Shown here: piece after piece, positions 16,942-24,526 of the stretch
Position numbering within the stretch: the stretch's first letter is position 1
How the letters are laid out: each line of letters starts with the position of its first letter
Assembly (NCBI RefSeq): GCF_002904335.1
Contig: NZ_PPHF01000184.1
Span: forward strand, 1-43,381
Length of the DNA stretch: 43,381 nucleotides
Source: Amycolatopsis sp. CA-126428
Lineage (GTDB): Bacteria > Actinomycetota > Actinomycetes > Mycobacteriales > Pseudonocardiaceae
Reading direction: 5' to 3'
Translations under genes and position numbers: made by a program
The notes under the pieces: generated by a model
What the model was told of the DNA's origin: nothing
Seen by the model: the letters and a program-made list of their open reading frames with translations, nothing else
Databases searched by the model: none

Positions 16942-18702
16942 TCAGTGCAGCAGGGCGGTCGGGACGTCGACGTGGCGGGCGCGGAGGAACTCGCCCAGGG
17001 ACTTGCCGATCTGGTCGAGCGCGAGGTTCGCCGAGCCGCTGGGCGGGAAGTAGCCGCGCAGCACGAACGAGATGCCGTGCAGGTTCGGCTGTTCGTAGCG
17101 CTCGATGGCCACGTCCTCCGGGCAGTTCAGCAGCTCGCGGAGCCGGTCGGCGGTGAGGAACCCCGCGAGCCATGGCCACGCGGCATCGTCTCGAGCCCAC
17201 ACGCCGAGGTTGGCGTTGGCCCCCTTGTCGCCGGTGCGCGCGTAGACGAGCTGTCCGAAGGGGACAGTCGCGGTGGGACCGGAGGGAGCCGCGGGGCTCG
17301 CCGGGGTTTCGGGCTGGCCGGTGAAGACGACGGTGTCCGGTGGGGGAGCGATGTCGAGGACCCGGCCGTCGGGCAGGTGGACCTGGTGGCGCAGGTCGGT
17401 CTGGCGGACCAGCCCGGGCCAGTAGTCGATCCGCGGCCGGCCGCCCATGGAGTACATCTGGGTCATGTCGATGTAGAAGCCGGGGATGCTGCCGAGGCCG
17501 TAGGAGCAGAACTGGTTCAAGAACCCCGAAACCGTCTTCTGCTCCGCCGCGGCGGCCGTGACCTGGACGGCGACCGTGGCCTGCCACTGGTCCTTCGGAT
17601 CGGGGACCGGCTGTCCGCAGACGAAGAAGTGCAGCTCGTCCACGGGGTGGTCCTGGCGAGCGCGTTCGGCCTGGGCTTTGAGGACGTCGATCTTGGCGTC
17701 GACGTCCAAGCCGGTGGGGAAGAGCCAGGTCGCGCCGCGGTAGCCGCGCTGGAAGTTGACCCCGACCTTGGTCGTCTCGGAGGCGGCGCTGCCGCGGGCG
17801 CCGGTGACGCGCACGCGGTCCGGCCCGTCCTGGGCGAGCGTGATGGAGTCGGTGTGCCAGGTGACGTCCGGGTTGAGGTAGCGCGGGCCCTGGATCTCGT
17901 ACATCAGCTGCGCGGTCACGGTGTCGACGGTGACCGCGCCGCCGTCGCCGGCGCGTTTGGTGATCACGAAGGTGCCGTCTTCGTCGACCTCGGCGATGGG
18001 GAAGCCGGGCAGGGTGTTGTCGGCGATGCCGGTGAAGCCGGCGAAGTTGCCGCCGGTGGCCTGCGGCCCGCATTCGATGATGTGCGCGGCGGCGGTCGCG
18101 CCGGCGATGCGGTCCAGGTCCCCGCGCTGCCAGCCGTGCCACCACGCGGCGGGGCCGGTGACGAGGGAGGCGTCCGCGACCCGGCCGGTGATGACGATGT
18201 CGGCGCCTTCGTCGAGCGCGGTCTTGATGCCCCAGCCGCCGAGGTAGGCGTTGACGGCCAGCAGGTCGTCGATCTCCAGCGGGGCGCCGGTTTCCAGGTG
18301 GTTCAGCTGCCCGTCGGCGATCAGGTCCTTCGCGGTGTCGGTGAGGTCGTCGCCGGTCACGTACGCGACCTTGAGGGACAGGCCCAGCGCCGCGACCTCG
18401 GTGCGGACCGCTTCGGCGAGCCCGGCCGGGTGGTAGATCCCGGCGTTGGTGACGACCTTGATCCCCTTCTCGGCGAGGGCGGGAAGCTGGGGACGCAGCT
18501 GGCGGAGGAAGAACTCGGAGAAGAACTCGCGCCGGGCTTCGCGATTGCCGTGGAAGCCGGCGACGACCATCGACATGGTGATCTCGGCCATCGAATCGCC
18601 GATCACGACGTCCACCGGATCGCCTTGGACGGCCTCTTCGAACGCGGAGAACCTGTCACCCATCGCGCCGGAGAAGTTCGCGATCCGGACCGGACGCGCC
18701 AT
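16942..18702 (-). CDS. acyclic terpene utilization AtuA-family protein (DUF1446)
   Basis: 586 residues. The N-terminal two thirds is DUF1446/AtuA: RIANFSGAMGDRFSAFEEAV, VVIGDSMAEITMSM, VTNAGIYHPAGLAEAV and DIVITGRVADASLVTGPAAWW. The C-terminal part (about 480-580, with LVYARTGDKGANANLGVWARDD) is the second AtuA-like domain, so this is the common fused form. The family is needed for citronellol/geranyl degradation in Pseudomonas, but related operons with CaiB-type transferases act on unknown acids. ATG at 18702 with GAGGTGG 8 bases upstream. First gene of the minus-strand operon under the TetR-type operator. Confidence 0.88.
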   Translation of the reverse strand: MARPVRIANFSGAMGDRFSAFEEAVQGDPVDVVIGDSMAEITMSMVVAGFHGNREARREFFSEFFLRQLRPQLPALAEKGIKVVTNAGIYHPAGLAEAVRTEVAALGLSLKVAYVTGDDLTDTAKDLIADGQLNHLETGAPLEIDDLLAVNAYLGGWGIKTALDEGADIVITGRVADASLVTGPAAWWHGWQRGDLDRIAGATAAAHIIECGPQATGGNFAGFTGIADNTLPGFPIAEVDEDGTFVITKRAGDGGAVTVDTVTAQLMYEIQGPRYLNPDVTWHTDSITLAQDGPDRVRVTGARGSAASETTKVGVNFQRGYRGATWLFPTGLDVDAKIDVLKAQAERARQDHPVDELHFFVCGQPVPDPKDQWQATVAVQVTAAAAEQKTVSGFLNQFCSYGLGSIPGFYIDMTQMYSMGGRPRIDYWPGLVRQTDLRHQVHLPDGRVLDIAPPPDTVVFTGQPETPASPAAPSGPTATVPFGQLVYARTGDKGANANLGVWARDDAAWPWLAGFLTADRLRELLNCPEDVAIERYEQPNLHGISFVLRGYFPPSGSANLALDQIGKSLGEFLRARHVDVPTALLH

Positions 18703-18718
18703 GGCGGCCACCTCGCTT

Positions 18719-18774
18719 CGTTGACACCTGTCGCTGAAAATGGACGCTACTGCTATCGTTGACAAGTGTCAACG
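18719..18774. promoter_or_regulatory. divergent promoter with two TetR-type operators
   Basis: A perfect palindrome CGTTGACA-AG-TGTCAACG (18757-18774) spans the GTG start of the TetR gene, and a weaker copy CGTTGACA-CC-TGTCGCTG lies at 18719-18736. Reading the minus strand, TTGACA in the perfect site is followed after 17 bp by TAGCGT, a plausible promoter for the AtuA/CoA-transferase operon; the operator therefore covers its -35. Confidence 0.7.
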
Positions 18775-19374
18775 AACGAGGGTCTGCGGGCGCCCGCCCG
18801 CACCGACAGCGCCGATCCCCGGGCCGCGCGCGTGCGCGACCGGCTCCGGTCGGCCGCGTTCGAGCTGATCGAACAACGCCGGGTGGAGCGGATCTCGGTC
18901 AGCGACATCACCCAGCTCGCCGGCGTGAGCAGGCAGGTCTTCTACCAGCACTTCCGCGACCGCGACGACGCCGTCGCGCAGGCTGTCGCGGCCTCGTTCC
19001 GGGAGCTCACCCCCGGTGACGGGGAAGACCCGCGCGCGGTGATCCACCGCCTGTGCGAGTTCTCGGCCCGGCACGCGGAGCTCTACCGCAACCTTTACCC
19101 CAGCGCGGCGTCGCAGCAGACGGCGAACGCCTACCGCGACCTCCTGCACCCGGCGTGCATCCGGCTCGTCGACCACCTGCCGAACCCGGCAACGCTCGCG
19201 GATTTCGTCCTGGGCGGCATCATCGAACTCCTCCGGCTGCCGGCGGAAGGTTCGGGCGCACCGGCCACGGCCGAGTTGCTGCGCCGCCGCGTCGACGCCT
19301 GCCTCGATGTCCTCAGTGGACCTTCGATCCCGGGTGGGCTGGATTCAGCCTCTGGCTCTGAACTGAACACTTAG
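18766..19374 (+). CDS. TetR-family regulator of the AtuA/CoA-transferase operon
   Basis: 202 residues from GTG 18766. Helix-turn-helix at about 25-70: RLRSAAFELIEQRRVERISVSDITQLAGVSRQVFYQHFRDRDDAV; the rest is helical ligand-binding domain. No ribosome binding site precedes the GTG, which lies inside the 18-bp operator palindrome, so the mRNA is probably leaderless and the protein represses itself together with the divergent AtuA operon. The likely inducer is an acyl-CoA or acid of that pathway (inference). Confidence 0.87.
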   Translation: MSTNEGLRAPARTDSADPRAARVRDRLRSAAFELIEQRRVERISVSDITQLAGVSRQVFYQHFRDRDDAVAQAVAASFRELTPGDGEDPRAVIHRLCEFSARHAELYRNLYPSAASQQTANAYRDLLHPACIRLVDHLPNPATLADFVLGGIIELLRLPAEGSGAPATAELLRRRVDACLDVLSGPSIPGGLDSASGSELNT

Positions 19375-19403
19375 CCGGCCGGGCTGCCTCGTAGCCGCGG
19401 ACC

Positions 19404-20567
19404 TCAAGGACGTCCCCACGACCTGACTTGGGCCGCGACGCCGGTGACCACTGGGTCGCGCATGCGTGAGGCGAGAGCCATCAGGCTCGCGACCTCGCCG
19501 TCGAGGTCGACGGCCGAGGACCAGGACACCACGTCGGAATCCGAAATGGTGGCCTGGTCGTGGTCCAGTTCCAGGGCTACGAGCAGCACGCAGGCGTCGA
19601 GTGCGAGTTCGTCGCCCTCGGGCAAGGCGGTCTTCGTCATGTCGCGCAGCTCGGGTGGGACGCGGCCGGCCAGCTCCACTTGCGCGTCACGGATCTCCAC
19701 GGCCCGCCGGTACAGCAGCAACTCGGTCGACCGGATCGACAGCAGGGTGACCAGGGGGTGCGGTGGCGGCCTGAGCACGGTGGCGGGCGCCGCCGTGGTG
19801 AGGGTGGTCCACAAGCCGCGGAGCCGTTGGTAGTCCGCCTGTCTGCGGGCCAGCCTCCTGAGCCGGTGGACCAGCGGGATCAGGCCGCTCACACCGGCCA
19901 GGAGCAGGGACGCCTGGAGGAGGTAGCGGGCCGTTACCAGGATGACGTCGTCCGCGGGCGTGTGGAGGCCGAAGCCCTGGGTGAGGATCGCCCAGCTCCG
20001 GCCGAGGACGTACCCGAGGACGAGGGTGCTGCCCAGCCACAGCAGCTTCATCGCGGTCCGCAGGGGGCCCGGCCGCGCCGAACGCCAGTGCCTGCCGAGG
20101 AAGGACCGCCCGGTGACCATGCCGATGGCCAGGCACACCTGGAAGATCGTGAGATACGCGAAGACCCTGATGTCGTCGCCGCGCGAGGTGCCGAAGTCGG
20201 GCTGCTCGAAGCGGCGGGGCAGCACCGGGAACAGGACGCACAGGCAGACCATGGCGACGCTGAGCGCGATCTGGCTCCGGCGCAGGGGACTCCGCCTCGA
20301 ACGGTCGGCGTTGGTGACCAGGGCGGCCAGCTCCAGCGTGGTCGTGATCGTGACCAGTGCGAGAACGTGCCCGAGCAGGATCGTCAGGTCCGGCACGCCG
20401 AAGAACCGGTCGACCACTGGGCGGATGTCGAGGTGCAGCGTGGTCGCGGACGCGGTGACGGCAAGCAGCACGATCGTGCCGATCCGCCGCTGCGGGGTGC
20501 CCCAGAGACCCGGCAGGCGCCACAGCACGACCAGCCACATGACCGACAGGACGACGGCCAGTGTCAT
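19404..20567 (-). CDS. MAB_1171c-family putative transporter, seven-TM protein
   Basis: 387 residues with about seven membrane helices in the first 235 residues (for example LAVVLSVMWLVVLW, ILLGHVLALVTITTTLELAALV, YLLQASLLLAGVSGLIPLV) and a cytoplasmic C-terminal domain of about 140 residues (RLRRLARRQADYQRLRGLWTTL to the end). This is the layout of the actinobacterial MAB_1171c family, whose transport role is only putative. Its ATG overlaps the stop of the ImmA/IrrE gene by 4 bp, so the three genes XRE, peptidase and membrane protein form one coupled operon; this trio recurs widely in actinomycetes. Confidence 0.85.
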   Translation of the reverse strand: MTLAVVLSVMWLVVLWRLPGLWGTPQRRIGTIVLLAVTASATTLHLDIRPVVDRFFGVPDLTILLGHVLALVTITTTLELAALVTNADRSRRSPLRRSQIALSVAMVCLCVLFPVLPRRFEQPDFGTSRGDDIRVFAYLTIFQVCLAIGMVTGRSFLGRHWRSARPGPLRTAMKLLWLGSTLVLGYVLGRSWAILTQGFGLHTPADDVILVTARYLLQASLLLAGVSGLIPLVHRLRRLARRQADYQRLRGLWTTLTTAAPATVLRPPPHPLVTLLSIRSTELLLYRRAVEIRDAQVELAGRVPPELRDMTKTALPEGDELALDACVLLVALELDHDQATISDSDVVSWSSAVDLDGEVASLMALASRMRDPVVTGVAAQVRSWGRP

Positions 20568-21052
20568 GGGCGCCGGTCGACGTCGAAGACGGCGGCGAGG
20601 TTGCCCAAAGTCTCGGTGGGCGGTGGTTCCGGAGCCACCCAGCCGGCCCGCTCGAGGATCAGCGCGGCGACCATCTCGGCTTCTTCCTCCTGAGGCGTCG
20701 AGTAGCGGGTGCGCATGAGGATCCGGCGGACCACGTCCGGATCCAGGTCGCCGAACAGGGAGGCGTCCGTCTTGTGGTCGCAGAGCAGGTGGCCGAGCTC
20801 GTGCAGGATGATGTTCTGCTGGTGCAGTGCGCTGGCGCCGTTCGCGTAGAAGACGTGGTCGGAGTCGTCCAAGGCGATCCACACGCCACACGGCAAGTCC
20901 GGCGACGCGGCGAACGGCAACGGATGCAGGTGCAGCTTCCGGTGGCGGCTGCAGGAGATCTGCTCGCACAACGCCTTCACCGAGAACGGGTTCGGCAGCT
21001 CGAACCCCGCGAGCCTTGCCTGGCTTGTGTGGCGCAACCGTCTCCAGGCCAT
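20564..21052 (-). CDS. ImmA/IrrE-family metallo-endopeptidase
   Basis: 162 residues. HELGH at residues 84-88 in QQNIILHELGHLLCDH is the zinc site of ImmA/IrrE peptidases, and EEEAEMVAALILERAG supplies the third ligand region. Relatives cleave a partner XRE repressor to switch on its regulon, as ImmA does to ImmR in ICEBs1. The XRE gene 6 bp upstream is the obvious partner. Starts ATG MAWRRLRHTSQARLAGFELP, the usual N-terminus of this actinobacterial subgroup. Confidence 0.9.
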   Translation of the reverse strand: MAWRRLRHTSQARLAGFELPNPFSVKALCEQISCSRHRKLHLHPLPFAASPDLPCGVWIALDDSDHVFYANGASALHQQNIILHELGHLLCDHKTDASLFGDLDPDVVRRILMRTRYSTPQEEEAEMVAALILERAGWVAPEPPPTETLGNLAAVFDVDRRP

Positions 21053-21058
21053 GCCGTG

Positions 21059-21490
21059 CTACTCCTCGCCCTCTGCGGATGGGGGCAGACCTTCGATCGC
21101 CCTGGCGTGCTCGATCATGCCCATGATCGCCTTGAGCCCGGCCGGGGAGAGGCCCGCGGTGCGCAGGGCCACCTTGTGGACGTCCTGGTCCCGCATCGCG
21201 GCCAACAGCTCCAATTGGCTGTCGACAGCGCTGGTGTCTTCGTCCAGGAAGTAGGACGGCCGCACACCGAAGAACTTGGCCAGCCCCTCGAGGTGCCGCT
21301 TCGTCGGGTTGTCCCGCAGCCCTTTGCGCAGCTGCCAGATGTAGGTGTGCGAGATCGGCACGCCCTCGTTGCGGATCGCGGTGGCCACTTCTTCGTAGCT
21401 GTACTCGCCCCGGCCCGCGGGGTGCATGGTGCGGAAGAGCCGGTCCAGCCGGTCCGCCAACCCTGCTGCTGGTTCATCTCGGTCAGGCAC
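21059..21490 (-). CDS. XRE-family regulator, partner of ImmA/IrrE peptidase
   Basis: 143 residues from GTG. The helix-turn-helix (about 25-85) includes YSYEEVATAIRNEGVPISHTYIWQLRKGLRDNPTKRHLEGLAKFFGV with the SYFLDED turn after it; the C-terminus is helical. A -10-like TAAGAT ends about 8 bases before the GTG, so the transcript may be leaderless. The motif ATCAACTAAGATT overlaps that -10, and a near copy lies in opposite orientation in front of the lectin gene, suggesting autoregulation and control of both directions. Confidence 0.88.
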   Translation of the reverse strand: MPDRDEPAAGLADRLDRLFRTMHPAGRGEYSYEEVATAIRNEGVPISHTYIWQLRKGLRDNPTKRHLEGLAKFFGVRPSYFLDEDTSAVDSQLELLAAMRDQDVHKVALRTAGLSPAGLKAIMGMIEHARAIEGLPPSAEGEE

Positions 21491-21496
21491 GCCGTC

Positions 21497-21509
21497 AATC
21501 TTAGTTGAT
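21497..21509 (-). promoter_or_regulatory. XRE operator candidate, copy 1
   Basis: Minus strand reads ATCAACTAAGATT, overlapping the TAAGAT -10 of the XRE gene. Differs by one base from copy 2 at 21567-21579 in opposite orientation. Confidence 0.5.
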
Positions 21510-21566
21510 GCTCGGGGCGCCTGCGGTCAGCTGTTGACAACTGGACGGCGTCTTTGGGATGCTCCC

Positions 21567-21579
21567 ATCAACTCAGATT
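21567..21579 (+). promoter_or_regulatory. XRE operator candidate, copy 2
   Basis: Plus strand reads ATCAACTCAGATT, 28 bp downstream of a TTGACA (21534-21539), so near the expected transcription start of the lectin gene. Same motif as copy 1 with one mismatch. Confidence 0.5.
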
Positions 21580-21678
21580 TACGGATGCCCCGGGCATCGT
21601 AAGCTGGGGATGAGGGGGAGGGGGTCTTTCTCGGCTGCGGTATGGCTTTTCACTTTCCGGATCAACTGGAGGAATTCC

Positions 21679-22215
21679 ATGAGTCTGTTTCGAGGGGCGG
21701 CTGTCACGGTGGCTCTTGCTGTGGCGATGACGGGGTCGGCATCCGTTGCGGTCGATGCTGCGCCGGCAAAGCCGAATGTGAACCTCTCCGTGAAGAACGG
21801 TGTGCCGGTCACGGAGGCCGATCTGCCGGCGAACGCGCCGCCGGCGATGCGAGAGGCCGTGAAGGCGACGAACTCGCCCAGGGCGAACTTCGCAGGTTGG
21901 CCCGCCGGGTGCTGGCTCTACCTCGACCTGTGGGCGGAAAACCAGCGGACCGAATTCGTGTTCCAATGGGACAGCAACCTCGTCGTCTATGTCGATGGAA
22001 GCCCGCGGTGGGACTCCAAGACCTACAACGGTGGTTGGTCGATCTGCTACCAGTCGGACGGGAACGTGGTCATCTACAGCCGTGACGGTGTGGCGCTGTG
22101 GGACACGAAAACCTGGGGTAATCCGGGCGACTGGATTTATGTCCAGCCGGACAGCAACGTAGTCATCTATTCGGCGGACAACCGTGCTCTCTGGGACACC
22201 AAAACCTGGCGCTGA
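21679..22215 (+). CDS. secreted bulb-type mannose-binding lectin (B_lectin)
   Basis: 178 residues. ATG preceded by GGAGGA, then a Sec signal (MSLFRGAAVTVALAVAMTG, cleavage near VDAAPA). The mature part has three B_lectin repeats with the QxDxNxVxY mannose-binding signature: FQWDSNLVVYVDG, YQSDGNVVIYSRDG and VQPDSNVVIYSADN, each followed by a WDTKT-type strand. The first is slightly changed (W before D). It would bind mannose-type glycans outside the cell, perhaps on competitors or the own envelope. Its promoter carries the same motif as the divergent XRE gene. Confidence 0.87.
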   Translation: MSLFRGAAVTVALAVAMTGSASVAVDAAPAKPNVNLSVKNGVPVTEADLPANAPPAMREAVKATNSPRANFAGWPAGCWLYLDLWAENQRTEFVFQWDSNLVVYVDGSPRWDSKTYNGGWSICYQSDGNVVIYSRDGVALWDTKTWGNPGDWIYVQPDSNVVIYSADNRALWDTKTWR

Positions 22216-22221
22216 GGCCAT

Positions 22222-22256
22222 CCCTCGCGGGCGGTTCCCCGGACCGCTCGCGAGGG
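22222..22256 (+). terminator. stem-loop terminator after lectin gene
   Basis: CCCTCGCGGGCGGT pairs with ACCGCTCGCGAGGG over 14 positions (one G-U) with a 7-base loop, 6 bp after the stop. Confidence 0.8.
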
Positions 22257-22395
22257 CCCCGTCCCGGAGATCACACCGATCGTCCTGCCAGACGGCCGCT
22301 GATCCGAGTCCATGTGCTGCTGGTGATGGAGCGTCGTCCGCGGGGGAGTGCGCGATGAGCGCGGTCGGTTCTTCCCGGCTCCGCGGACCTTCGGC

Positions 22396-23322
22396 TCATC
22401 CTGCGATCGCCTGGGACGTTCGCCAGCGGCCGGGCGGGGAGTGGTGGTGGCGCTTGAAGGCGGCGGCGAAAGAGAATTCGGTGGCGTATCCCAGGGAATG
22501 CGCGATCGCGGCCAGGCTCGAGTCGCCTTCTCGCAGTTGCTCGCGCGCCAGCGCCATGCGCCAGTCGGTGACGTAGGTCAGCGGGGCCACGCCGAGCAGC
22601 GAGGTGAACCGGCGCGCGAACGTCGCGCGTGACAGAGATGCCTCGGCGGCGAGGTCGGCGACCGTCCAGGCGCGGGCCGGGGTTTCGTGCACGGCACGCA
22701 ATGCGGCGCCGACCGCCGGATCGTGCATTGCGCGGAACCACGCGGGCGCCGCCTGGACGTCGGCGGTGAGCTGTTCGCGCAGCGCCTGGACGAGGACGAC
22801 GTCGAGCAGGCTGTCCAGCAACGCTTGCTGGCCCGGTGCGTCGCGGAGGATCTCGGTGGCGAACACGTCGAGGATCGCGCGGAGGCTCGACCCGGCGCGT
22901 GGGCGCACCACGGTGAGGTCCGGTAGCCCGGAGAGCAGGCCGGCGCAGAGTTCGCCTTCGAAGGTGTACGCGCCGCAGAAGAACGTGGTGGGGTCACCCG
23001 ACTCGTCGCCGAACTTCATCCGCCGCGCACCTCCCGCCGAGGTGGAGCAGAGCTGGTAGGCGAACGGCACCACGTCGGCGCCCGGCGTGTGGGCCATGAA
23101 CTGCCGGACCGGGCCGCGGATCAGGACGACGTCGCCGGGCAGCACCCGGCGGGACCGGCCGGGGTCGCCGGTCCACGCGAACGCCTCGCCGCCGAGGATG
23201 CCGTGGATCGCCAGCTTGGCACCCGTGGGGAACTCGACGCCCCATGCGCCGCGCGCCGTCGAGTGCGAGAACGCGGCGCCGCGAGCGCGCGAGCGCTGCA
23301 ACAAGTCGGTCAGAACGTCCAC
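22396..23322 (-). CDS. AraC-family regulator with cupin sensor domain
   Basis: 308 residues. The N-terminal cupin-type domain (about 1-175, with GPVRQFMAHTPGAD and YQLCSTSAGG) is of the AraC-binding-like cupin_6 group; the C-terminus holds two AraC helix-turn-helix motifs (VADLAAEASLSRATFARRFTSLLG and LAAIAHSLGYATEFSFAAAFKRHH). It is divergent from an NADP-dependent oxidoreductase 104 bp away, a pairing repeated in many actinomycetes, and probably activates it. GTG start at 23322. Confidence 0.9.
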   Translation of the reverse strand: MDVLTDLLQRSRARGAAFSHSTARGAWGVEFPTGAKLAIHGILGGEAFAWTGDPGRSRRVLPGDVVLIRGPVRQFMAHTPGADVVPFAYQLCSTSAGGARRMKFGDESGDPTTFFCGAYTFEGELCAGLLSGLPDLTVVRPRAGSSLRAILDVFATEILRDAPGQQALLDSLLDVVLVQALREQLTADVQAAPAWFRAMHDPAVGAALRAVHETPARAWTVADLAAEASLSRATFARRFTSLLGVAPLTYVTDWRMALAREQLREGDSSLAAIAHSLGYATEFSFAAAFKRHHHSPPGRWRTSQAIAG

Positions 23323-23426
23323 GCATGAGACGATCGCATATTTTTTCGCGCGATTCCAGCATGGATCATGCCTTCCGGCTCCGGTTTGCTGGTGGTCGGA
23401 ACAAGGAGCGCGGAAGGAGGGGCGAC

Positions 23427-24347
23427 ATGCCCCAGGCAGTGCGGTTCGACAACTACGGCGACATCGATGTGCTGGAGGTGCGGGAGGTACCCAGGCCGTC
23501 GCCGGCGGCCGGCGAGGTGCTGGTGCGCGTGCGGGCCGCGGGGATCAACCCCGGTGAGAACACCATCCGGATCGGCGCGCTGCACGAGCGGTGGCCCGCG
23601 GCGTTCCCGTCCGGGCAGGGCAGCGACCTGGCCGGGGTCGTGGAAGAGGTCGGCTCCGGGGTGCACAGCTGGTCGGTCGGTGACGAAGTGATCGGCTGGG
23701 TGGACACCCGGGCCAGCCACGCCGAGCTGGTCGTCGTCCCCGCCGGGCACCTCGTGCCGCGAGACCCGGCCGTGCCGTCGGAGGTCGGCGGTTCGCTGTT
23801 CGTCGCGGGCACCACCGCGCACGCGAACGTGCGGGCCGTCGGGGCCGGTCCGGGCGACACGGTCGTCGTCGCGGGTGCCGCCGGCGGGGTCGGCACGCTG
23901 ACCGTCCAGTTGCTGCGCCACGCCGGAGCCACCGTCATCGGGCTGGCCGGCGAGTCCAATCACGCGTGGCTGCGCGAGCACGGCGTGCTCCCGGTGGCTT
24001 ACGGCGACGGCGTGCTGGACCGGATCCGCGAGGTGGCGACCGACGGCGTCGACGCGTTCGTCGACAACTTCGGAGACGGCTACCTCGACCTGGCGCTGGA
24101 GCTCGGCGTGGCGAAGGACCGGATCAACACCATCATCGACTTCGCCGGCGCGGCGCGGACCGGCGTCAAGGCCGAGGGCATGGTCGGCTCCGCGACCGTC
24201 GAGGTGCTGACCGAACTCGTGAAGCTGGTGGCGGCGGGTGATCTCGAGGTACCGATCGCCGCCACCTACCCGCTCACCGAGGTCCGCGAGGCCTATCGCG
24301 ACCTGATGCGCCGGCACACGCGCGGCAAGATCGTGCTCATCCCCTAA
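23427..24347 (+). CDS. NADP-dependent oxidoreductase (quinone oxidoreductase family)
   Basis: 306 residues, zinc-free medium-chain reductase. GroES-like domain with RVRAAGINPGENTIRIGAL and GQGSDLAGVVEEVG, then the NADPH site VVVAGAAGGVGTLTVQLLRHAG, and the normal end RRHTRGKIVLIP. The ATG at 23427 has AAGGAGGGG directly upstream, which decides the start. Likely regulated by the divergent AraC protein. Paralogous in fold to the gene at 14451-15374 but not closely alike. The following 24348-24526 gap is GC-rich; no terminator or promoter there is convincing. Confidence 0.9.
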   Translation: MPQAVRFDNYGDIDVLEVREVPRPSPAAGEVLVRVRAAGINPGENTIRIGALHERWPAAFPSGQGSDLAGVVEEVGSGVHSWSVGDEVIGWVDTRASHAELVVVPAGHLVPRDPAVPSEVGGSLFVAGTTAHANVRAVGAGPGDTVVVAGAAGGVGTLTVQLLRHAGATVIGLAGESNHAWLREHGVLPVAYGDGVLDRIREVATDGVDAFVDNFGDGYLDLALELGVAKDRINTIIDFAGAARTGVKAEGMVGSATVEVLTELVKLVAAGDLEVPIAATYPLTEVREAYRDLMRRHTRGKIVLIP

Positions 24348-24526
24348 TGAACAACGCGGCCTTCTCGTCGCGCCTTTGACAGCGCGCGGCGCCGCTGAAT
24401 CCGCGGAGCGGCCGCCGCCGGATGTTAAGCGGCACCGGGGAAAAGTTGTCACTCAGCGGGACCCGGTAACACGCCGGTGTTCCGGATGAAACGGTCCGGA
24501 AATGGTTCGCCGGTGCACTGATCGGC

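Noticed and set aside
16945..18762. Long plus-strand frame opposite the AtuA-family gene
   Set aside because: Low-complexity antisense frame typical of high-GC DNA; the minus strand shows clear family motifs.
24448..24470. GTCAC and GTAAC half-sites before the Nit1C cluster as a GlnR box
   Set aside because: They are 18 bp apart and lack the GAAAC half-sites at the required 22-bp repeat, so the GlnR consensus is not met.
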